A stretch of DNA of 64,000 nt from Afipia massiliensis (GTDB lineage: Bacteria > Pseudomonadota > Alphaproteobacteria > Rhizobiales > Xanthobacteraceae): assembly GCF_001006325.2 (NCBI RefSeq), contig NZ_LBIA02000001.1, forward strand, positions 1,427,501 to 1,491,500, in the 5' to 3' direction. The notes under the pieces are model-generated. The model did not search any database. It was not told the DNA's origin and saw only the letters and a program-made list of their open reading frames with translations. The position numbers were made by a program, and so were the translations under genes. Within the stretch, counting starts at the first letter, position 1. Every line of letters begins with the position of its first letter. This document shows positions 9,395 through 18,075 of this stretch, in pieces.

Positions 9395-9808
9395 CTATTT
9401 CTGCTTCAGCGGCCCGTTCATGATCCAGCGATGACCGAACGGGTCGCGCACGATTGCAGTCCGCGTGCCCCAGAACGAATAGGTCGGCGTCACTTCGCCT
9501 TTCGCCCCCAATTTGGTCGCGCGGGTGAACACCTCGTCCACCTGTTCGCCTGTTTCGAATTCGAGGCTGATCGACATCGTGACCGGTTCCCCCGGCAGCG
9601 GCGTGCGCGCGGTGCCGAATTCAGGAAACGCGTCGGACAGAAACAGCGCGCCGCCGTTGATCTCGAGTTCGCAGTGCAGGATGCGCATGCCGTCCATCGC
9701 CGGCATCAGCGCCTTCTGTTTGGCGTCGAAAGCGGCGGTGTAGAAGGCAATCGCGCCGGCGGCTGGCGAAACGGTGAGATACGGTGCAACCGGCGGGCGT
9801 GGAGACAT
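9395..9808 (-). CDS. VOC-family protein, PhnB/glyoxalase-like
   Basis: The 137-residue single-module vicinal oxygen chelate protein has the pattern PYLTVSPAAGAIAFYTAAFDA at the start, HCELEINGGALFLSD in the middle and DPFGHRWIM near the end. These give the paired beta-alpha-beta repeats of the PhnB-like subgroup. Members include metal-dependent isomerases and resistance proteins, but most of this subgroup have no assigned substrate. It stands alone, convergent with rplS, with a hairpin just upstream of its start. Confidence 0.85.
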   Translation of the reverse strand: MSPRPPVAPYLTVSPAAGAIAFYTAAFDAKQKALMPAMDGMRILHCELEINGGALFLSDAFPEFGTARTPLPGEPVTMSISLEFETGEQVDEVFTRATKLGAKGEVTPTYSFWGTRTAIVRDPFGHRWIMNGPLKQK

Positions 9809-9874
9809 TGTGCCATCCTGCGTAAGCTATTATCTCGTCAGGATACTTTCCCCTTGAAAGTTAAGCGAGTAAAA

Positions 9875-9899
9875 AGGCCGCCTGTGCTACCGGCGGCCT
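9875..9899. promoter_or_regulatory. GC-rich hairpin between VOC gene and leuC
   Basis: Arms aggccgcc (9875-9882) and ggcggcct (9892-9899) flank a 9-base loop. Five A on the left make it resemble an intrinsic terminator for leftward transcription. For rightward transcription it would sit in the leuC leader about 50 bases before the start codon. No leader peptide was recognised. Confidence 0.5.
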
Positions 9900-9946
9900 A
9901 AAGGCCCCCTAAACACCCATCCGGGCAGTTAAATCGGACGACGAAA

Positions 9947-11359
9947 ATGGCCAAAGCGACGACTCTCTACGACAAGATCTGGAACGACCATCTGGTTGAT
10001 GAGCAGCCCGACGGCACCTGCCTGCTCTACATCGACCGCCATCTTGTTCACGAGGTCACCTCGCCACAGGCGTTCGAGGGATTGCGCAACACCGGCCGCA
10101 AGGTTCGCGCGCCGCAGAAGACGCTCGCCGTCGTGGACCACAACGTCCCGACCACCGATCGCTCCAAGCCCAATCCCGATCCGGAAAGCGCCGAGCAGAT
10201 CGCCACGCTCGCCGAGAACGCGCGTGAATTCGGCGTCGAATATTTCAACGAGCACGACAAGCGTCAGGGCATCGTGCACGTGATTGGTCCGGAGCAGGGC
10301 TTCACGCTGCCCGGCAGCACGATCGTCTGCGGCGACAGCCACACCTCAACGCATGGCGCATTCGGCGCACTGGCGCACGGCATCGGTACGTCGGAGGTCG
10401 AGCACGTGCTCGCCACCCAGACGCTGATCCAGAAGAAGGCCAAGAACATGCGCGCGACCGTCGACGGCACGTTGCCCGACGGCGTCACCGCGAAGGACAT
10501 CATTCTCGCGATCATCGGCGAGATCGGCACCGCCGGCGGCACCGGCTATGTGCTCGAATACGCCGGCGACGCGATCCGCGCGCTGTCGATGGAAGGCCGC
10601 ATGACGGTCTGCAACATGTCGATCGAAGGCGGCGCACGCGCGGGCCTCATCGCGCCCGACGAGAAGGCCTATGAATTCCTGAAGGGCCGCCCGATGGCGC
10701 CGACGGGTGCCGCATGGGACGCCGCGATGCGTTACTGGCAGACGCTGCGCACCGACGACGGGGCGCATTTCGACGCCGAGATCCGGCTGGACGCCGCGAA
10801 GCTGCCGCCGATCGTGACCTGGGGCACATCGCCCGAGGACGTCGTGTCGATCTCGGGCTTCGTGCCGGACCCCGAGAAGATCGCGGATGAAGCCAAGCGG
10901 CTCTCGAAGCAGCGTGCGCTCGACTACATGGGCCTCAAGGCCGGCACGAAGATCACCGACATCAAGCTCGACCGCGTTTTCATCGGCTCCTGCACCAACG
11001 GGCGCATCGAGGATTTGCGCGCCGCCGCCAAAGTCGTCGCCGGTCACACCGTCAACGGCAACCTCAATGCGATGATCGTGCCGGGCTCGGGCCTCGTGAA
11101 GGAGCAGGCCGAAGCCGAAGGGCTCGACAAGATCTTCATCAAGGCCGGCTTCGAATGGCGCGAGCCGGGCTGCTCGATGTGCCTTGCGATGAATCCCGAC
11201 AAGCTGTCGCCGGAAGAACGCTGCGCCTCGACCTCGAACCGCAACTTCGAAGGCCGTCAGGGCTTCAAGGGCCGCACCCATCTGGTGTCGCCCGCCATGG
11301 CGGCCGCGGCTGCCATCGCCGGGCATTTCGTCGACATCCGCGAGTGGCACGCGACCTGA
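9947..11359 (+). CDS. leuC: 3-isopropylmalate dehydratase, large subunit
   Basis: Aconitase-family [4Fe-4S] enzyme that, with LeuD, converts 2-isopropylmalate to 3-isopropylmalate in leucine synthesis. The 470-residue length is standard. The three cluster cysteines are visible: C349 in GSCTNGR, and C409 and C412 in GCSMC. Family motifs [21 protein letters not shown] and [11 protein letters not shown] are present. Unlike in E. coli it is not next to leuD, which lies 2.36 kb downstream past four unrelated genes. A terminator follows it. Confidence 0.98.
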   Translation: MAKATTLYDKIWNDHLVDEQPDGTCLLYIDRHLVHEVTSPQAFEGLRNTGRKVRAPQKTLAVVDHNVPTTDRSKPNPDPESAEQIATLAENAREFGVEYFNEHDKRQGIVHVIGPEQGFTLPGSTIVCGDSHTSTHGAFGALAHGIGTSEVEHVLATQTLIQKKAKNMRATVDGTLPDGVTAKDIILAIIGEIGTAGGTGYVLEYAGDAIRALSMEGRMTVCNMSIEGGARAGLIAPDEKAYEFLKGRPMAPTGAAWDAAMRYWQTLRTDDGAHFDAEIRLDAAKLPPIVTWGTSPEDVVSISGFVPDPEKIADEAKRLSKQRALDYMGLKAGTKITDIKLDRVFIGSCTNGRIEDLRAAAKVVAGHTVNGNLNAMIVPGSGLVKEQAEAEGLDKIFIKAGFEWREPGCSMCLAMNPDKLSPEERCASTSNRNFEGRQGFKGRTHLVSPAMAAAAAIAGHFVDIREWHAT

Positions 11360-11390
11360 GCCAGCCGCAGCGATCAAGATCGATCAAACA

Positions 11391-11424
11391 AAAACAGGCG
11401 TCCTTTCGGGCGCCTGTTTCTTTT
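11391..11424 (+). terminator. Intrinsic terminator after leuC
   Basis: Stem aaacaggcg / cgcctgttt (11392-11400 with 11411-11419) and a 10-base loop are followed by c and a T run. It ends leuC before the next, opposite-strand gene. Confidence 0.88.
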
Positions 11425-11439
11425 TGCGTCTTGTCCGGA

Positions 11440-11844
11440 TTACCAGCCGAAGCCGATGCTGAAGCCGGGTCCATAGTAACGGGGGCCGCCGTAGCCGTAG
11501 CCATATCCTCCGTACGGATAGCCGCCGAAACCATAAGGCCGGTAATAGGCCGGCCGATAATAGGAACGGTAGTACGGCCGATAGCCATACCCGTAGCCAT
11601 AATACGGCCTGTAGTAGGGACGGTAATACGGCCGGTAATACGGTCTGTAGTAACGCGGGCCATAGTAGCCATAGCGCCGGTAATAGCGGCGGCGTGAGCT
11701 GACATCCGTCGGCTTGGCTTCATCCGCCAGTCGCGCGTCATGGCCAGGCGAGACCGGCGGCGCGGCGCTCGCGGGCACGAGCGTCATCCAGCCGGCCAAT
11801 GAAAGAGCGGCAGCGACGGCCGCGGCTCCCACAAGCTTTCTCAT
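11440..11844 (-). CDS. Small secreted Tyr/Gly/Arg-rich protein
   Basis: From the ATG at 11844, preceded at 8 bases by GGAGGAG, the product has 134 residues. A classical signal peptide (MRKLVGAAAVAAALSLAGW, processing near residue 27) is followed by a mature part dominated by Tyr, Arg, Pro and Gly. It contains several near-identical YYRP units and a GYGYG region. Similar short Tyr-rich exported proteins are common in Bradyrhizobium and have no known role; structural envelope or adhesive functions are guesses. It lies between leuC and two other small exported proteins on the same strand. Confidence 0.8.
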   Translation of the reverse strand: MRKLVGAAAVAAALSLAGWMTLVPASAAPPVSPGHDARLADEAKPTDVSSRRRYYRRYGYYGPRYYRPYYRPYYRPYYRPYYGYGYGYRPYYRSYYRPAYYRPYGFGGYPYGGYGYGYGGPRYYGPGFSIGFGW

Positions 11845-12059
11845 TGCAGTTCTCCTCCGATCGTTGCTCGACACGTTGAAGATAACGCGCATTGCCGATT
11901 TCCGTTTCATTTCGTCTCAACGGCGTCGGCTGACGCGCGACCCGGACGAAGCCGCCGACGCGGCCTCGCCTGGACCAAGATTGACGTCGGGTTTGCAGCA
12001 AGATCATGACATCAATCTTCACCGTGCCTGATCATGCTGCTGCTCCGACCGAAGCGCAA

Positions 12060-12344
12060 TCAGGACCAGTGGCGGCGATACCAGTGGCGATGCCCGTGCC
12101 AGCCATGATGCCGCCGGTGCCAGCCGTGGTGTCCGTGCCAGCCGTGATGACGATGCATGCGATGATGATGGTGGTGCCGGCGCCAGTGCACATCCGTCGT
12201 CATGGTCTCGGAGGCCTGTTTCGCCGCCGAACTGCTGCCCGGATTGATCAGTGACATGGCGTCCGCGCGGTCGGCCGGCGCGGTCACCGCCAGCAGGCCG
12301 GCGACGGCTGCAAGTCCAAAAATCGTTCTGACATTCATCTTCAT
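12060..12344 (-). CDS. Small secreted His/Trp-rich protein
   Basis: The start at 12344 is preceded by AAGGAG and gives 94 residues. A signal peptide (MKMNVRTIFGLAAVAGLLAV, cleavage near ADA at about residue 29) precedes a short Ser/Ala segment and a tail of about 40 residues made almost only of His, Trp, Gly and Arg, with HHGWHG units repeated. Such a tail could chelate Zn, Ni or Cu, or bind acidic polymers (inference). No enzymatic motif is visible. The high local repetition means exact length may vary between strains. Confidence 0.78.
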   Translation of the reverse strand: MKMNVRTIFGLAAVAGLLAVTAPADRADAMSLINPGSSSAAKQASETMTTDVHWRRHHHHHRMHRHHGWHGHHGWHRRHHGWHGHRHWYRRHWS

Positions 12345-12707
12345 GAACACTCTCCTTGATGTGCAGGTCTCAAACGAATTCCGGCGCATCGCATTACCTT
12401 CACCCGAATACGTTGAGGTCAGGCTAGGAAGAGCGACGTGAATGCGTCCTGAATGTCCGTGCCGCATTGATGAACGCATTGGCAGGCACGCGGCGTGCGC
12501 GGGAAAACCGGCCGGCGCACCGTTTCACAATGTCGTCAACACAGGGGTGTCGCGTTGGTCACGCAGGTGGCCGCCGCTTGCGGACATTGAACGCAATGTC
12601 ATTGCCGCGGATCGTCGCTATGAATGATGCGCTGTGGTCATCGCTGTCGGCAGGAGCCGCACGCAGAAAACGAATCGCAAATCTGCTGCCTGCTTTTGCG
12701 GACTACG
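12345..12707. other. Gene-poor stretch between two small exported-protein genes
   Basis: About 360 bases with no convincing coding sequence. Short open frames on the plus strand lack ribosome binding sites and have an implausible composition. It presumably carries the promoter of the His-rich gene (minus strand). I see no clear terminator or repeat. Confidence 0.5.
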
Positions 12708-13046
12708 CTAGCCGCTCCAGTAGCAGTTCATGCGCGGCACGATCACCGTTCCGCTCGGGCGGTATTCCTGCTCGTAGTAGGCGTTGCAGACGCGCTTGGA
12801 ATTCGGACCGGGATAGGTCGAACCGCGATAGATCCGAACGCGGCGCGGTGGACGGCGAACGACCTCGCGGCTCTGGGCAGAAAATTCGTCTGCCGTGAGC
12901 CCGTGACCACCTGTCTTGTGACCACCCGTCTTGACGTGAGTCGCCGTCGATTGCGCCTGCGCGCTCGCTGGAAGAGCCATAACAACCAGACCTGCGAAAA
13001 GGCCCAAGAGACCGGAGAGAATGGCCGAAGTCCCTGCCCGCATCAT
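12708..13046 (-). CDS. Small secreted protein with two cysteines, unknown function
   Basis: The 112-residue product has a signal peptide (hydrophobic core about residues 8-26, Ala-Ser-Ala-Gln processing near 30). A short His/Gly/Lys linker follows, then a conserved-looking C-terminal part of about 55 residues. That part is basic (RRPPRRVRIYRG) and has two cysteines, in RVCNAYYEQEYRPSG and MNCYWSG, that could form a disulfide. Two ATGs are adjacent at the start and either could be used. I do not recognise a domain. It is the third of three small exported genes here in the same direction. Confidence 0.72.
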   Translation of the reverse strand: MMRAGTSAILSGLLGLFAGLVVMALPASAQAQSTATHVKTGGHKTGGHGLTADEFSAQSREVVRRPPRRVRIYRGSTYPGPNSKRVCNAYYEQEYRPSGTVIVPRMNCYWSG

Positions 13047-13200
13047 GAAGCGCCGTCCCGTACTCTTTCCAATCGACGGGCGGCAAAGTCCCCGATCAGG
13101 GCGCGCGCGTCAACAGGCGTGTCTCGGCACGGCGGCGTCCCGTCGCTCCTTGATCCCCCGCCCCCTTGGCCCCGACGGCCAAGCCTTCTAAACAGGACCG

Positions 13201-13599
13201 ATGTGGCCGACCGCGAAATCCCCCAGCCTTGCCGAAATGGAAGCCATCGCGCATGACGCCTTCGCGCGGCTGCCGAAACATTTCCGCGCGCTGTGCGAGG
13301 GCGTCATCATCCAGATCGACGATTTTCCTTCGGACGAAGTCCTCGAGGAGATGAAGGCCGAGAGCGAGTTCGATCTGCTCGGGCTGTTTCAGGGCGTCGG
13401 CCTGCCGTTCCGCTCCAGCGGCGACGTGGCGCCCATGCCGAACATGGTCTGGCTCTATCGCCGCCCGATCCTCGATTACTGGGCGGAGCACGACGAGACG
13501 CTGGGCAACATCATCACCCATGTTCTGGTGCACGAGATCGGGCACCATTTCGGGTTGTCCGACGACGACATGGAAACGATCGAGGCGAGCGTCGCCTGA
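13201..13599 (+). CDS. Zincin-like metallopeptidase family protein
   Basis: The 132-residue protein has the metallopeptidase motif HEIGHHFG (HExxH) near its C-terminus. This matches the small minimal zincin family (metallopeptidase family, PF06262). The preceding helix THVLVHEIG and the IQIDDFPSDEVL strand also fit the family. No signal peptide is present, so it is cytoplasmic. Whether these proteins cut peptides is not established. It reads toward leuD, 118 bases downstream. Confidence 0.88.
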   Translation: MWPTAKSPSLAEMEAIAHDAFARLPKHFRALCEGVIIQIDDFPSDEVLEEMKAESEFDLLGLFQGVGLPFRSSGDVAPMPNMVWLYRRPILDYWAEHDETLGNIITHVLVHEIGHHFGLSDDDMETIEASVA

Positions 13600-13717
13600 G
13601 GAAATGCGGACCGAATTTGCGCCAATTTGGCCCTTTGCGGACCCTTCTAATCGCGATAAGAACCTCTCTAATCCGGGTTCAGACCCGTGACCGGCCCACT
13701 CTCATCCGGAAGCTCTG

Positions 13718-14323
13718 ATGGACAAGTTTACGACCCTCGAAGGCGTCGCGGCGCCGCTGAAGATCATCAATGTCGATACCGACATGATCATCCCGAAGCA
13801 GTATCTCAAGACCATCAAGCGCACCGGCCTCGGCAAGGGACTGTTTTCCGAACAGCGCTACAAGGACGATGGCAGCGAGAACCCGGATTTCGTCCTCAAC
13901 AAGCCGTCCTATCGCAACGCCAAGATTCTCGTGGCCGGCGACAACTTCGGCTGCGGCTCGAGCCGCGAGCACGCCCCATGGGCGCTGGGAGATTTCGGCA
14001 TCCGCTGCATCATCTCGACCTCGTTCGGCGACATTTTCTACAACAACTGCTTCAAGAACGGCATCCTGCCGATCCGCGTCTCGCAGGACGAACTCGACAA
14101 GCTGTTCGACGATGCGGATCGCGGCGCCAACGCCACGCTGACCATCGACCTTGAAAAGCAGGAAATCCGCGGTCCCGACGGCGGCACGATCAAGTTCGAG
14201 CTCGATCCGTTCCGCAAGCACTGCATGCTGAACGGTCTCGACGACATCGGCCTGACGATGGAGAAGGGCAAGTCGATCGACGTGTTCGAGGCAAAGGAAA
14301 AAACCGAACGTCCGTGGCTGTGA
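13718..14323 (+). CDS. leuD: 3-isopropylmalate dehydratase, small subunit
   Basis: Swivelling-domain partner of LeuC in leucine synthesis. The 201-residue protein shows the motifs [15 protein letters not shown] at the N-terminus and [17 protein letters not shown] in the substrate-recognition loop, plus [14 protein letters not shown]. It is separated from leuC by small exported proteins and a zincin gene. A type-A palindromic repeat begins 22 bases after the stop and may serve as its 3' end. Confidence 0.97.
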   Translation: MDKFTTLEGVAAPLKIINVDTDMIIPKQYLKTIKRTGLGKGLFSEQRYKDDGSENPDFVLNKPSYRNAKILVAGDNFGCGSSREHAPWALGDFGIRCIISTSFGDIFYNNCFKNGILPIRVSQDELDKLFDDADRGANATLTIDLEKQEIRGPDGGTIKFELDPFRKHCMLNGLDDIGLTMEKGKSIDVFEAKEKTERPWL

Positions 14324-14345
14324 TTCAAACCGAATTGATAAACTA

Positions 14346-14433
14346 CGTCATGGCCGGGCTTGTCCCGGCCATCTACGTCTTGGGCTTCTAAAACAGATAG
14401 ACGTGGATGCCCGGGACAAGCCCGGGCATGACG
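14346..14433. repeat. Palindromic intergenic repeat, type A
   Basis: Arms cgtcatggccgggcttgtcc and ggacaagcccgggcatgacg enclose a central acgtctt/agacgtgg hairpin. It lies between convergent genes leuD and the CoA-ester lyase and is closely related to the copies at 4152 and 38237. Confidence 0.9.
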
Positions 14434-14445
14434 AGCAGAGTTATC

Positions 14446-15327
14446 TCAACTCGCCTTCAACGCCGCGATCGCGTCGGCGATCGCGATGGTCCGCTTGGCC
14501 ATTTCGACATGCAGCCGCTCGACCATCTGGCCGTCGAGCTGAACCACGCCCTTGTTCGCGTTCTCCGGCAGATCGAACACGCCCATGATCTTGCGCGCAC
14601 GGCCGATCTCCTCGGCAGGCGGCGTGTAGGCGGCGTTGGCCGCATCGATCTGGCCCGGGTGAATCAGCGTCTTGCCGTCAAAACCCATGTCGCGGCCCTG
14701 CGCGCACTCCTTCGCGAAACCTGCGACGTCGCTGATGTCGTTATAGGGACCGTCGAGAATCTCGATACCCGCGGCCCGCGCGGCCACGATGCAATGGGTA
14801 AACAGCGGCAGCATCGCTGTGCGGCCCGGCAGCATTCGCATCCGGGTTTCGCGCGCAATGTCGTTCGGCCCCATGATGAAGCCGGCCAGCCGCTTGTCGC
14901 CTTCGCGCGCCGTGGCCGCGATCTGCTGTGCGGACAGAACCGCGATCGGGCTCTCGATCATGGCCCAGAGGGAAATTGCAGGAGCAGCCTTGAGCGCGCG
15001 CAGCCGCTCCTCCAGCTTTTTCACGTCCTCGGGGCTCGAGATTTTCGGCACCAGAATTCCGTCCGGCTGCGCGGCGGCGGCCATCGCCAGATCGTCCTGC
15101 CACCACGGCGACTCCAGGTTGTTGATCCGGATGATGATCTCCCGCTTGCCGAATCCCTTGGCGGCGACGGCATCCGCGATCTGGCCGCGAGCCATCGGCT
15201 TGGCGTCGGGCGCGACGGAATCCTCAAGGTCCAGGATAACGCCGTCGGAGGGCAGGTTCCGCGCCTTGTCGAGCGCCCGTGCATTCGAACCCGGCATGAA
15301 CAAGACACTGCGGCGCGGACGGATCAT
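14446..15327 (-). CDS. CoA-ester lyase of the HpcH/HpaI-CitE family
   Basis: The 293-residue protein is a TIM-barrel aldolase of the citrate lyase beta-subunit / malyl-CoA lyase type. It starts with RRSVLFMPGSNARALDKA and has the Mg-binding motif DLEDSVAPDAK, with a further acidic site in the WAMIESPIAVL region. MGFDGKTLIHPGQI is typical near the C-terminus. Likely reactions are cleavage or synthesis of malyl-, citramalyl- or methylmalyl-CoA type esters, but the exact substrate cannot be read from sequence. It is divergent from the carbonic anhydrase gene across 184 bases. Confidence 0.87.
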   Translation of the reverse strand: MIRPRRSVLFMPGSNARALDKARNLPSDGVILDLEDSVAPDAKPMARGQIADAVAAKGFGKREIIIRINNLESPWWQDDLAMAAAAQPDGILVPKISSPEDVKKLEERLRALKAAPAISLWAMIESPIAVLSAQQIAATAREGDKRLAGFIMGPNDIARETRMRMLPGRTAMLPLFTHCIVAARAAGIEILDGPYNDISDVAGFAKECAQGRDMGFDGKTLIHPGQIDAANAAYTPPAEEIGRARKIMGVFDLPENANKGVVQLDGQMVERLHVEMAKRTIAIADAIAALKAS

Positions 15328-15511
15328 GGTCGGGTTTCCATTGGGGAAGCAGCCTGAGTAGCACTTCGGCCCTGCCGCCGAAAGGCTTGTTCCGGCGGCG
15401 CTCCTAGGTTAGCCAACCGGTGTCCTGAATCCGAAGCTCGCCTCGTTTTTGCGGCACGTCCGTCGCGTGCTTCGAATTCAAAGGACACTGGAAAGATTTT
15501 GCGAGGCCCCC

Positions 15512-16171
15512 ATGTCACCCTTTCCCGAACACCTGCTCGCCGGCTACCAGACCTTTGTCACCCAGCGCCTGCCTACCGAACAGTCGCGCTACCGCGAACT
15601 GTCGCAAATCGGCCAATCCCCCGAAGTCATGGTGATCGGCTGCTGCGATTCCCGCGTATCGCCGGAAGTGATCTTTGACGCCGGACCGGGCGAACTGTTC
15701 GTCGTGCGCAACGTCGCCAACCTGGTGCCCGTCTTCCAGCCCGACGGGAACGCGCACGGCGTCTCGGCCGCGCTGGAATATGCGATTCAGGTCCTGAAAA
15801 TAAAACACATCGTCGTGCTCGGGCACGCGCAATGCGGCGGCATTCGCGCCTTCGTCGACGACAGCGCGCCGCTGTCGCCAGGCGACTTCATCGGCAAATG
15901 GATGTCGATGTTCGTCAAGCCGGGCGAGAAGGTCGCGCAGCGCGATCACGAAACCATGCAGCAGTTCGTGACGCGGATCGAGAAGGCCGCGATTCTGCGC
16001 AGCCTCGAAAACCTGATGACGTTTCCGTTCGTGAAGAATCGCGTCGGAAGCGGCGAACTGCAGTTGCACGGCGCCTATTTCGGCGTCGCCGAAGGCTCAC
16101 TGTCCATCGTCGATCAGTCGACCAACGAATTCAGCCGCGTCTATCAAAGCGCCCTGGCGTCCCAGACATAG
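15512..16171 (+). CDS. Beta-class carbonic anhydrase
   Basis: Zinc enzyme interconverting CO2 and bicarbonate. From the ATG at 15512 (preceded by GAGG) the protein has 219 residues. The zinc ligands C44, H105 and C108 (in GHAQCGG) and the D46-R48 dyad of the CxDSR motif are all present. A longer in-frame start at 15449 would add an unrelated basic stretch without a good ribosome binding site. It could feed bicarbonate to carboxylases or help growth at low CO2. It is divergent from the CoA-ester lyase. Confidence 0.92.
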   Translation: MSPFPEHLLAGYQTFVTQRLPTEQSRYRELSQIGQSPEVMVIGCCDSRVSPEVIFDAGPGELFVVRNVANLVPVFQPDGNAHGVSAALEYAIQVLKIKHIVVLGHAQCGGIRAFVDDSAPLSPGDFIGKWMSMFVKPGEKVAQRDHETMQQFVTRIEKAAILRSLENLMTFPFVKNRVGSGELQLHGAYFGVAEGSLSIVDQSTNEFSRVYQSALASQT

Positions 16172-16216
16172 AGTTGGGCGCGCATTCGGGCGGCAGTCCG
16201 TTCGGCGGAAGAAGCG

Positions 16217-16798
16217 CTAGTGGGCCTTGTCCGCGGCGCCGTGACCGCCGAGCTTGTCCGACCATACGATCAGCAGCGTCGAGACGACGAATACAAGATG
16301 GATGCCGGCAAGCCAGCCGAGCTTCTGGGCGTCGAACGCCACATCGATGTTCATGAAGGCCTTCAGCACCTGTATTGCTGAAATCGCGACGATCGACGCC
16401 AGCAGCTTCTGCTTCAGCCCGGCGAAATCAACCTTGGTCATCCATTCCGGCCAGTCGGGATGGCCGCGCGGATCGATCCGCGAAACGAAGTTCTCGTACC
16501 CCGAGAACACCACGATCAGGATGAGATTGCCGGTGAGCGACACGTCGATCAGCGACAGCACGCCGAGAATGATGTCGGATTCCTTCGCCGCCGGCGCGTG
16601 CAGCACGAACTCGATCAGCAGCAGGACGAACTTGAACAGCAGCACGACGAGGCTGACGACGAGCCCGAGATAGAACGGCGCCATCAGCCAGCGGCTGTTG
16701 AACAGCACGGTTTCAAACGCCTTCTCGCCGCGCTTGAGCGTGGGATTCGGCGCATACTCGGCAGTGGCGGGCCGGTGCTCAGATGGCTCGTTCGTCAT
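16217..16798 (-). CDS. UPF0114 (YqhA-like) membrane protein
   Basis: The 193-residue integral membrane protein has about four predicted helices. Family motifs are FETVLFNSRWLMAPFYLGL, LSLIDVSLTGNLILIVVFSGYENFVS and the motif RIDPRGHPDWPEWM. This matches the UPF0114/TIGR00645 family, of unknown function. It lies 33 bases after asd on the same strand and may be cotranscribed with it. Confidence 0.9.
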   Translation of the reverse strand: MTNEPSEHRPATAEYAPNPTLKRGEKAFETVLFNSRWLMAPFYLGLVVSLVVLLFKFVLLLIEFVLHAPAAKESDIILGVLSLIDVSLTGNLILIVVFSGYENFVSRIDPRGHPDWPEWMTKVDFAGLKQKLLASIVAISAIQVLKAFMNIDVAFDAQKLGWLAGIHLVFVVSTLLIVWSDKLGGHGAADKAH

Positions 16799-16831
16799 CC
16801 TGGTCCCGGCCCCCGTGTCCTGAAGTGCTGC

Positions 16832-17866
16832 TCAGGCTGCTTTCTTTTTCGGCTGCAACAGCTTGCGGTTGACGAGGCATTCCGCGATCTGGATCGCGTT
16901 CAGCGCGGCGCCCTTGCGCAGATTGTCCGATACGCACCACAGCACGAGGCCGTTCTCCACCGTCGCGTCCTCGCGGATGCGGCTGATGTAGGTCGCGTCC
17001 TCGCCCGCGGCTTCATACGGCGTGACGTAACCGCCGGGCTCGCGCTTGTCGATCACGAGACAGCCCGGCGCGGTGCGCAGGATGTCGCGGGCTTCGTCCG
17101 CCGAGATCGGATTTTCGAACTCGATGTTGACGGCTTCGGAATGCCCGACGAACACCGGCACGCGCACGCAGGTCGCGGACATCTTGATTTTGGGATCAAG
17201 AATCTTCTTGGTCTCCATCATCATCTTCCACTCTTCCTTGGTGTAGCCATCCTCCATGAACACGTCGATCTGCGGGATGACGTTGAAGGCGATACGCTTC
17301 GGGAATTTGTTGTTGATCAGTTCGCTGTTGGTGTAGACGGCCTTGGTCTGCGAGAACAACTCGTCCATCGCATCCTTGCCGGCACCGGACACCGACTGAT
17401 AGGTCGAGACCACCACGCGCTTGATCACTGCCTTGTCGTGCAGCGGCTTCAGTGCCACCACGAGCTGCGCGGTCGAGCAGTTCGGGTTGGCGATGATGCC
17501 CTTCTTGGTGAAGCCGGCAACAGCGTCCGCATTCACTTCGGGCACGATCAGCGGCACGTCAGGGTCCATCCGCCATGTCGACGAATTGTCGATCACCACA
17601 GCGCCTGCGGCCGCGATCTTCGGCGACCATTCCTTGGACACGGCGCCGCCGGCCGACATCAGGCAGATATCGACATCGCTGAAATCGTAGTGCTCCAGCG
17701 CTTTGCATTTCAGGGTGCGGTCGCCATAGGACACTTCGACGCCCATGCTGCGGCGGGAGGCCAATGCGACCACCTCGTCAGCCGGAAAACTGCGTTCGTC
17801 CAGGATGTTGAGCATTTCCCGGCCCACGTTGCCGGTCGCTCCAACTAGCGCAACCTTGTAACCCAT
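16832..17866 (-). CDS. asd: Aspartate-semialdehyde dehydrogenase
   Basis: Reduces aspartyl phosphate to aspartate semialdehyde at the branch to lysine/diaminopimelate, threonine and methionine. The 344-residue protein has the NADP-binding start VALVGATGNVGREML, the catalytic cysteine C130 in NPNCSTAQL and a downstream active-site histidine region (VPVFVGHSEAVNIEF). The length and motifs fit the short Gram-positive-like/alphaproteobacterial type. It supplies the pathway in which dapF also acts, though they are 15 kb apart. Confidence 0.97.
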   Translation of the reverse strand: MGYKVALVGATGNVGREMLNILDERSFPADEVVALASRRSMGVEVSYGDRTLKCKALEHYDFSDVDICLMSAGGAVSKEWSPKIAAAGAVVIDNSSTWRMDPDVPLIVPEVNADAVAGFTKKGIIANPNCSTAQLVVALKPLHDKAVIKRVVVSTYQSVSGAGKDAMDELFSQTKAVYTNSELINNKFPKRIAFNVIPQIDVFMEDGYTKEEWKMMMETKKILDPKIKMSATCVRVPVFVGHSEAVNIEFENPISADEARDILRTAPGCLVIDKREPGGYVTPYEAAGEDATYISRIREDATVENGLVLWCVSDNLRKGAALNAIQIAECLVNRKLLQPKKKAA

Positions 17867-18075
17867 CGTTGACTCTCCGAAGAAAAATGCTTCGCCACCG
17901 CCGCCTGCGGAAGGGAAGAGCGAGCGCTTCTATGCGAAAAACGGCCCAAATACAACGCAGAAGCAACTGCGGGGGCAGGTTGGACGTCAAGTGGCAGCAG
18001 GTCTTGCGACCATCGCCACGGCGGAAGCTCGTTCCCGTTTTATGACCGGAACAGAACGTCCGCCGCGAGTCATAT

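Noticed and set aside
12442-12898. Plus-strand open frames between and over the small exported-protein genes
   Set aside because: They overlap a minus-strand gene with a convincing signal peptide and lack ribosome binding sites.
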